Below, one piece after another: positions 4,948 to 9,482 of a DNA stretch of 9,482 nt; position 1 is the stretch's first letter; the number at the start of each line of letters is the position of its first letter. The notes under the pieces were generated by a model, which saw only the letters and a list, made by a program, of their open reading frames with translations, was not told the origin of the DNA and searched no databases. Position numbers and translations under genes: made by a program. Source of the DNA: a bacterium (GTDB lineage Bacteria > Bacillota_I > Bacilli_A > RFN20 > DUOF01); NCBI GenBank assembly GCA_012839015.1, contig DUOF01000068.1, positions 1-9,482 on the forward strand. The letters run 5' to 3'.

Positions 4948-6429
4948 TTGCTAAAAAAACAGTTAAAGGATAACATTTTTACAGTATTGCCGATTGTCAC
5001 TATAGTATTATTACTCAACTTTACTATAGCACCCCTAGAAGGAAGTTTGATATACAGATTCCTTATAGGTTCTGCTTTAGTAATTATTGGACTTACCTTC
5101 TTTCTAATCGGGGTTGATGTAGGTATTACCCCGACCGGGAATAAATTTGGTCAGACAATTGCAAAAACAAACAAACTAATAATAGTAATTCTAGCGAGTG
5201 CAATATTTGGTTTTTTTATCTCAGTAGCCGAACCAGCATTAGTAATTTTTGCTGAACAAGTAGAGAAGGTTACTAATATGGCAATTAGCAGTTCCCTTGT
5301 ACTTATAGTAGTTTCAATAGGGCTTGGCCTACTAGTAGCAGTTGGTATAGTTAGGGTAATTTATAAGGGAAAACTTAATAGATTACTAACTGTTCTTTAT
5401 ATATTTATCTTTGTGCTTGCAATCTTTTCTGGACCGGAGTTTTTAGCAATTTCTTTTGATGCCTCTGGTGCTACAACAGGGCTTTTGGCCGTACCATTCA
5501 TGTTAGCACTTTCAAGTGGTGTGGCTTCGATGAATAAAGATAGTGCTCTAGCATCTGCAGATAGTTTTGGTCTAGTTGCCACCGCCTCAGCTGGTGCGAT
5601 CATCTCGGTTTTGTTATATGGTATTATTGCGCGTGGTGTTAATTTTGATACAGCAGTTGGTGATGTTGGAGAAACAATAGTTTCCAGCGGACTTATTAAA
5701 CCATTTCTAGATATTACTCTTTCAACTTTAGTGCAAGGAGTCATATTAATTGCACCGCTCTTTCTTATCTTTGTATTCTTGCAGATATTTTCATTTAAAC
5801 TACCAAGGAGACAGTTTCTTAAAAAAGTAATTGGATACTCATACAGTTATATTGGATTAGTTATCTTTTTGATAGGAGTTAATGGTGGATTTATGGAGGT
5901 TGGTAGAACTTTAGGAAACGCCTTATCATTATTTGATAATAGTATTATTGTTGTTCTAATAGGTTTCTTTATTGGTGTTGTTACAATACTAGCAGAACCT
6001 GCTACTCATGTATTAGTACAACAAATAGAAGATGTAACGAGTGGTTCGGTTAAAAGAAAATCAATCCTTATAGCACTTTCCACGGGAGTAGGACTTGCAG
6101 TCGCACTTTCTGTTGTTAGGGTGCTTATCCCTGACATACAATTATGGCACTTTTTATTACCTGGTTATATAGTAGCTATATCACTCTCATATATAGCACC
6201 AAAGCTATTTGTTGGTATAGCTTTTGATGCTGGTGGAGTTGCCACAGGACCAATTACTACTACATTTATTTTGGCCTTTATGCAGGGAGTCGCCAGTACT
6301 GGCTCGGGCGGACTACTTGAGAGTTTTGGGATGATTGCTATTGTAGCCTTGACTCCAATCTTGACCCTGCAAATACTAGGAATCATGTATAAGAGAAAAT
6401 CAAAAAGGATGGTGGAAGAAAATGCCTAG
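4948..6429 (+). CDS. DUF1538 membrane protein with two homologous halves, probable transporter
   Basis: The protein has 493 residues, starting at TTG 4948, seven bases after GGGAAGGGG (4932-4940); no better start is near. It is hydrophobic throughout, with roughly a dozen membrane segments. It consists of two DUF1538 repeats about 255 residues apart: FFLIGVDVGITPTG (51-64) and IFLIGVNGGFMEVG (306-319); AEPALVIFAEQVEKVT (94-109) and AEPATHVLVQQIEDVT (349-364); FDASGATTG (170-178) and FDAGGVATG (426-434); GVAS at 191-194 and 447-450; SFG at 206-208 and 459-461. Glu95/Glu350 and Asp171/Asp427 lie in membrane regions at equivalent places and are candidates for an ion or substrate site. The family is uncharacterised as far as I know. 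Its stop overlaps the P-II-like gene by 8 bp, so the two are translationally coupled. A transport role under P-II control is inferred from that pairing. Confidence 0.9.
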   Translation: MLKKQLKDNIFTVLPIVTIVLLLNFTIAPLEGSLIYRFLIGSALVIIGLTFFLIGVDVGITPTGNKFGQTIAKTNKLIIVILASAIFGFFISVAEPALVIFAEQVEKVTNMAISSSLVLIVVSIGLGLLVAVGIVRVIYKGKLNRLLTVLYIFIFVLAIFSGPEFLAISFDASGATTGLLAVPFMLALSSGVASMNKDSALASADSFGLVATASAGAIISVLLYGIIARGVNFDTAVGDVGETIVSSGLIKPFLDITLSTLVQGVILIAPLFLIFVFLQIFSFKLPRRQFLKKVIGYSYSYIGLVIFLIGVNGGFMEVGRTLGNALSLFDNSIIVVLIGFFIGVVTILAEPATHVLVQQIEDVTSGSVKRKSILIALSTGVGLAVALSVVRVLIPDIQLWHFLLPGYIVAISLSYIAPKLFVGIAFDAGGVATGPITTTFILAFMQGVASTGSGGLLESFGMIAIVALTPILTLQILGIMYKRKSKRMVEENA

Positions 6430-7057
6430 TTATGAATTAATTTGTGCGGTTGTTAATTATGGTGTCGCTAGTAAGGTGATGAAACTTACTAATAGGGATG
6501 GGGTTGTAAGTTCATTTGCATCCCTGGCTACAGGGACTGCCAGTAATGCCCTGCTTGATATCTTATCAATTAGTGATATTAGAAAAGAAGTAGTCTTTAT
6601 ATTGGTAGAAAAAGAGTACGTTCAAGAGATACTCGATGAGATAATAACCAAGGTTAAAATATATAAGTCAAATCATGGTATAGTTTTCACAATACCAATT
6701 GTTTTTCCGGTTAATAAACAAACTTTAAATAAAGAAAAGGGAGGAGAGGATTCTATGTATAATTCAATATTTATAGTAGTAGACAAAGGTCAAGGGGCAT
6801 CAGTTATGGAAAGTGCCAATGCAGCAGGTGCTAAGGGTGGCACAATCCTTAGTGCTAGAGGAGTAGCTGGGGGAGAAACTAGTAAGATATTTGAAATGGA
6901 AATAGAACCAGAAAAAGAAGTTGTTATGATTATTGCAAGTCATGATATAACTGATAAAATAGTAGAACAAGTAAACAAGGATTTAAAGTTAGATGCAGAA
7001 GGTAATGGGATAATCTTTGTTCAAAGTGTTAATAACGTTCACGGACTTAAAGAATAA
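6422..7057 (+). CDS. Tandem P-II-like regulator, partner of the DUF1538 protein
   Basis: The protein has 211 residues. ATG 6422 lies inside the end of the DUF1538 gene (8-bp overlap), with GGTGG (6411-6415) as ribosome site. P-II proteins are cytoplasmic trimers that bind ATP/ADP and an effector and gate transporters or enzymes through a flexible loop. Two such domains are visible. Domain 1 (about 3-98) has GVASKVMKL (14-22), a Ser/Thr-rich loop and EVVFILVEKEYVQEILDEI (56-74). Domain 2 (112-211) has GQGASVMESANAAGAKGGTI (123-142), then SARG (144-147), a short loop, and KEVVMIIASHDITDKIVEQV (165-184), ending in GIIFVQSVNNVHGL like the P-II 'G.iFV..v..v.g' strand. Neither loop has the uridylylated Tyr context of GlnB. 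The junction KEKGGEDSM is encoded by a strong ribosome site plus ATG. A terminator follows the gene. Confidence 0.85.
   Translation: MPSYELICAVVNYGVASKVMKLTNRDGVVSSFASLATGTASNALLDILSISDIRKEVVFILVEKEYVQEILDEIITKVKIYKSNHGIVFTIPIVFPVNKQTLNKEKGGEDSMYNSIFIVVDKGQGASVMESANAAGAKGGTILSARGVAGGETSKIFEMEIEPEKEVVMIIASHDITDKIVEQVNKDLKLDAEGNGIIFVQSVNNVHGLKE
6736..7057 (+). promoter_or_regulatory. Internal ribosome site and start for the second P-II domain alone
   Basis: Inside the tandem P-II gene, AAAGGGAGGAGAGG (6736-6749) precedes an in-frame ATG at 6755-6757 by five bases from its last G, or about eight from AGGAG. This ATG is codon 112, exactly where the second domain begins, and would give a 100-residue single-domain P-II protein. 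The site is a better ribosome site than the one used for the full gene. The simplest history is two adjacent genes whose separating stop was lost. Use of the internal start today is an inference. Confidence 0.6.
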
Positions 7058-7080
7058 TAATTATAGTAATAACTTTTGGG

Positions 7081-7115
7081 AGATGTTTTTTAGTTTCTAA
7101 GAAACATCTTTTCAT
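7081..7115 (+). terminator. Rho-independent terminator of the DUF1538/P-II operon
   Basis: AGATGTTT (7081-7088) pairs with AAACATCT (7102-7109). Inside it TTAG (7090-7093) pairs with CTAA (7097-7100), with one T-G wobble between the helices, making a 13-bp stem with a three-base loop. TTTTCATTT follows. Confidence 0.75.
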
Positions 7116-7124
7116 TTAAATTTC

Positions 7125-7153
7125 TTTAAAATATGTAGTAAATAACCTATACT
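7125..7153 (+). promoter_or_regulatory. Probable promoter of lepA
   Basis: TTTAAA (7125-7130, 4/6) and TATACT (7148-7153, 5/6) are 17 bases apart. A start near 7160 gives a leader of about 16 bases with GGAGTGA (7165-7171) before ATG 7176. Confidence 0.6.
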
Positions 7154-7175
7154 ATTAAAGCAATGGAGTGAGTTT

Positions 7176-8981
7176 ATGGATAAAAGTAAAATTAGAAATT
7201 TTTCAATAGTAGCACATATAGATCATGGTAAATCAACTCTAGCTGATAGAATTATCGAGATTTGTGGCGGAGTTCAGGCAAGAGAGATGCAACAACAACT
7301 ACTAGATAATATGTCTTTAGAAAGAGAAAGAGGCATTACTATAAAATTAAATGCAGTACAATTAGAATACACTGCTAAAGATGGCGAGACTTATAAATTA
7401 CATTTAATAGATACACCAGGTCACGTAGACTTCGCTTATGAGGTTTCACGTTCACTAGCAGCATGTGAGGGTGCTTTATTAATAGTAGATGCCGCCCAAG
7501 GTATAGAAGCACAAACTCTAGCTAATATGTATTTAGCTATTGATAGTGACTTAGAGGTAATCCCGGTAATCAATAAGATTGATTTACCAAGCGCTGACCC
7601 TGAAAGAGTTAAAAATGAAATAGAGGATGAACTGGGCTTAGTAGCAGAACATGCTCCGCTTATTTCTGCTAAAAACGGTATTAATATTGAAGATGTTTTA
7701 GAGGCTGTAGTAAAGTATGTTCCCTCCCCTACAGGGAGCGAAGATAATCCGCTTCAAGCTTTAATATTTGACTCCTATTATGATCCCTATCGTGGGGTAA
7801 TGATGTTTGTTAGGATTAAAGAAGGAGAAGTTAGCGTTGGAGATGAAATACTGTTCATGTCTAATGGAAAGAAATTCCAAGTTGTAGAACTTGGGGTAAG
7901 GACTCCAAAAGAAGTCAAAAAGCAAAAGCTAACTGCAGGAGAGGTAGGTTGGATCGGTGCTTCAATTAAAAATGTTAAGGACGTTCGTGTCGGTGACACA
8001 ATCACCCTAGTAAAGAATCGCGCGGCAGAAGCACTTCCAGGTTATAAACCAATGACTCCGATGGTTTACTGCGGGCTTTACCCAATTGATAACTCTAAAT
8101 ACAATGATCTAAGAGAAGCTTTAGAGAAATTACAACTAAATGATGCTTCACTAGTAATAGAACCTGAAACATCCCAAGCCCTTGGCTTTGGTTTTAGATG
8201 TGGCTTCTTAGGTTTACTACACATGGATGTAGCCCAAGAGAGAATTGATAGGGAATTTAACATTCCCCTTATTGCTACTGCACCTTCAGTTATCTATGAA
8301 GTTCATTTAACTGATGGTAGTAAGGTAAGGGTTGATAACCCATCAAAACTTCCATCACCCCAAGAAATAGATAGGATTGAGGAACCAATTGTTAAAACAA
8401 CGATTATGACACCTAAGGATTACATCGGACCATTAATGGAACTTTGCCAAAATAAGCGTGGAACCTATATTGATTTAATCTATGTAGATTTCAACAGGAT
8501 GAAATTAGTTTATGAAATGCCTCTTTCTGAAATAGTTTATGATTTCTTTGATAAACTTAAGTCAGTATCTAGAGGGTATGCTTCATTTGATTATGAATTA
8601 ATCGGTTATAAGAGTGCTAAACTAGTTAAACTAGATATTTTAATTAATGGTGATACATTAGATGCCCTTTCAATTATCGTTCATAAAGACTTTGCCTTTA
8701 AAAGAGGTAAGGCAATTACTAATAAACTAAAGGATATTATTCCTCGTCAACAATTCGAGGTGCCAATACAAGCTGCAATCGGTGGTAAACCAATTGCAAG
8801 GAGTACGATAAAAGCTATGCGTAAGGATGTCTTATCAAAATGTTATGGTGGAGATATAACTAGAAAGAAGAAGTTGTTAGAGAAGCAAAAAGAAGGTAAA
8901 AAGAGAATGAAGTCAATCGGAAACGTCGAAGTTCCTCAAGAAGCTTTCATGGCGGTTTTATCTGTTGATGAGGATGAATAA
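7176..8981 (+). CDS. lepA: Elongation factor 4, ribosomal back-translocase GTPase
   Basis: The protein has 601 residues, the normal length for LepA/EF4, and starts at ATG 7176 behind GGAG (7165-7168). EF4 is a ribosome-associated translational GTPase, proposed to back-translocate stalled ribosomes and to aid ribosome assembly. G motifs: AHIDHGKST (13-21), RGIT (52-55), DTPGH (79-83), NKID (133-136), SAK (164-166). Domain II follows from about residue 190, then the LepA-type GFRCGFLGLLHMDVAQERI (339-357). The LepA-specific C-terminal domain ends with SKCYGGDITRKKKLLEKQ, GKKRMK and EVPQEAFMAVL, all diagnostic of LepA rather than EF-G. No key residue appears changed. A very small ORF and hemW follow; lepA-hemW adjacency is common in Bacillota. 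Confidence 0.98.
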   Translation: MDKSKIRNFSIVAHIDHGKSTLADRIIEICGGVQAREMQQQLLDNMSLERERGITIKLNAVQLEYTAKDGETYKLHLIDTPGHVDFAYEVSRSLAACEGALLIVDAAQGIEAQTLANMYLAIDSDLEVIPVINKIDLPSADPERVKNEIEDELGLVAEHAPLISAKNGINIEDVLEAVVKYVPSPTGSEDNPLQALIFDSYYDPYRGVMMFVRIKEGEVSVGDEILFMSNGKKFQVVELGVRTPKEVKKQKLTAGEVGWIGASIKNVKDVRVGDTITLVKNRAAEALPGYKPMTPMVYCGLYPIDNSKYNDLREALEKLQLNDASLVIEPETSQALGFGFRCGFLGLLHMDVAQERIDREFNIPLIATAPSVIYEVHLTDGSKVRVDNPSKLPSPQEIDRIEEPIVKTTIMTPKDYIGPLMELCQNKRGTYIDLIYVDFNRMKLVYEMPLSEIVYDFFDKLKSVSRGYASFDYELIGYKSAKLVKLDILINGDTLDALSIIVHKDFAFKRGKAITNKLKDIIPRQQFEVPIQAAIGGKPIARSTIKAMRKDVLSKCYGGDITRKKKLLEKQKEGKKRMKSIGNVEVPQEAFMAVLSVDEDE

Positions 8982-8983
8982 TT

Positions 8984-9058
8984 ATGATATTTATTTATAT
9001 TCTACTATTTTTTGCTGCAATAATGGCTTTAGTATATTTTTTCAAGAAAGAAGTTTAA
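8984..9058 (+). CDS. 24-residue single-span membrane peptide, possibly the 5' half of a frame-broken gene
   Basis: Two bases after the lepA stop, ATG 8984 opens MIFIYILLFFAAIMALVYFFKKEV and a stop. The peptide is one hydrophobic helix followed by two Lys, so membrane insertion with the C-end inside is likely. GAGGA (8970-8974), nine bases upstream within the lepA end, is a possible ribosome site, which implies coupling to lepA. Right after its end, another frame reads KFNFSDYSNLGEEDDY and on to an acidic end at 9140. Skipping one base near 9050 joins the two parts into a protein of about 52 residues: one membrane helix plus an acidic cytoplasmic tail. This may be a frameshift mutation, a sequencing error in the AAGAAAGAAG run, or a real +1 shift. 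I do not recognise the family. Confidence 0.5.
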   Translation: MIFIYILLFFAAIMALVYFFKKEV

Positions 9059-9140
9059 CTTTAGTGATTATTCAAACCTCGGGGAAGAAGATGATTACTT
9101 AAATGTTAGGATTAGAAAAGAAGATGAAGAGGAAAAATAA
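9051..9140 (+). pseudogene. Acidic tail frame continuing the small membrane ORF
   Basis: This frame reads KFNFSDYSNLGEEDDY, then LNVRIRKEDEEEK and TAA at 9138-9140. It has no start codon of its own; its frame opens only after a stop at 9030. The composition looks like a cytoplasmic tail, not random AT-rich translation, and it would overlap the hemW start slightly, as coupled genes do. It is best read together with the 8984 ORF as one gene broken by a single-base shift. Confidence 0.4.
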
Positions 9141-9482
9141 AGCAAGTGCTATGTATGTACACATACCTTTTTGTAAGAGTATTTGTTCATACTGTGACTT
9201 TGCTAAAGTGTTTTATAATGAAGATTATGCTAATAGATATATTGATGTTTTACTCTTACAAATAGAAAATGATAAATTAGATAACCTAAGTTCTATTTAT
9301 GTAGGAGGGGGCACACCAAGTGCTCTTAACCATAGTCTCTTAGAGAGATTGCTAAAGTGTTTGAGTAACCTTTTAAGCGTTGATGGTGAGTTTTGTATTG
9401 AGGTAAACCCAGAAACAATCGATGAAGAAAAGATGAACCTATTTGCTAAGTACGGTGTTAACAGACTTAGTATCGGTGTTCA
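9124..9482 (+). CDS. hemW: HemW, radical SAM heme chaperone (3' partial)
   Basis: The gene runs off the right edge; about 119 residues are visible. HemW (often labelled HemN-like or 'oxygen-independent coproporphyrinogen III oxidase') is a radical SAM protein that binds heme and delivers it to membrane enzymes. Seen: YVHIPFCKSICSYCDF (11-26), with C17, C21 and C24 as the CxxxCxxC cluster ligands; YVGGGTPSAL, the SAM-binding GGGTP motif; and EVNPET and RLSIGVQ. The start is uncertain. ATG 9124 (MKRKNKASAMYVHIPFC) suits family lengths; ATG 9151 lacks a spaced ribosome site, and ATG 9103 is in frame but also poorly served. The first Cys of the motif is present, as in HemW and unlike some paralogues. 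True HemN has a longer N-terminus. Confidence 0.9.
   Translation, partial: MKRKNKASAMYVHIPFCKSICSYCDFAKVFYNEDYANRYIDVLLLQIENDKLDNLSSIYVGGGTPSALNHSLLERLLKCLSNLLSVDGEFCIEVNPETIDEEKMNLFAKYGVNRLSIGV

Noticed and set aside
5397..5744. Antisense open frame of 115 codons inside the DUF1538 gene
   Set aside because: It lies entirely opposite a well-supported membrane protein, has no ribosome site, and its Pro/Ala/Thr/Ser-rich product is typical of a shadow of hydrophobic codons. The same applies to shorter antisense frames at 6165-6386, 7787-8005, 8078-8263, 4542-4751 and 2282-2503.
1..9482. CRISPR arrays, tRNA or rRNA genes, insertion sequences, integrase attachment sites
   Set aside because: I saw no spaced direct-repeat array, no tRNA cloverleaf with TTCRANY, no transposase-like ORF and no flanking terminal repeats. 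The tRNA-related element is the T-box leader, not a tRNA gene.

Overview
The window is AT-rich DNA with tightly packed genes, all on the + strand. Strong AAGGAGG-type ribosome sites, sigma-A-like promoters, a T-box riboswitch and a lepA-hemW neighbourhood point to a low-GC Gram-positive (Bacillota) or a close wall-less relative of the Haloplasma/Izemoplasma/Acholeplasma type; the exact lineage is a guess. TGG is used for Trp, and no in-frame TGA occurs inside any gene that I read.

Regions. (1) 1-1208: the 3' part of an acidic surface protein with degenerate InlB/Flg_new-type beta repeats. (2) 1219-1625: a sigma-A promoter overlapped by a 9-bp dyad, then a complete T-box riboswitch whose specifier reads best as AAC (Asn). 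Its terminator is followed within about 50 nt by another hairpin and no tRNA-synthetase gene, so the riboswitch looks orphaned. (3) 1688-3496: a CYTH-like protein and a divergent Sir2-fold protein, probably co-transcribed and ended by a clear terminator. (4) 3609-4481: a VIT1/CCC1-type metal transporter with an N-terminal ferritin-like segment. (5) 4561-4788: a 75-residue protein made of two 34-residue repeats, with its own near-consensus promoter and terminator. (6) 4948-7057: a two-gene operon of a duplicated DUF1538 membrane protein and a tandem P-II-like protein, overlapping by 8 bp and closed by a terminator. (7) 7176-9482: lepA, a very small membrane-protein ORF that looks frame-broken, and the 5' part of hemW.

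The most interesting system is the DUF1538/P-II pair. P-II-family proteins commonly gate the membrane transporter encoded beside them (GlnK-AmtB, SbtB-SbtA), so this looks like an uncharacterised transporter with its cytoplasmic sensor. The P-II gene carries two P-II-like domains in one frame. A strong Shine-Dalgarno followed by ATG lies exactly at the domain junction, so the gene could yield both a two-domain chain and a free one-domain chain. Second in interest are the Asn-type T-box without a matching gene and the unusual CYTH plus Sir2-like pair after it.
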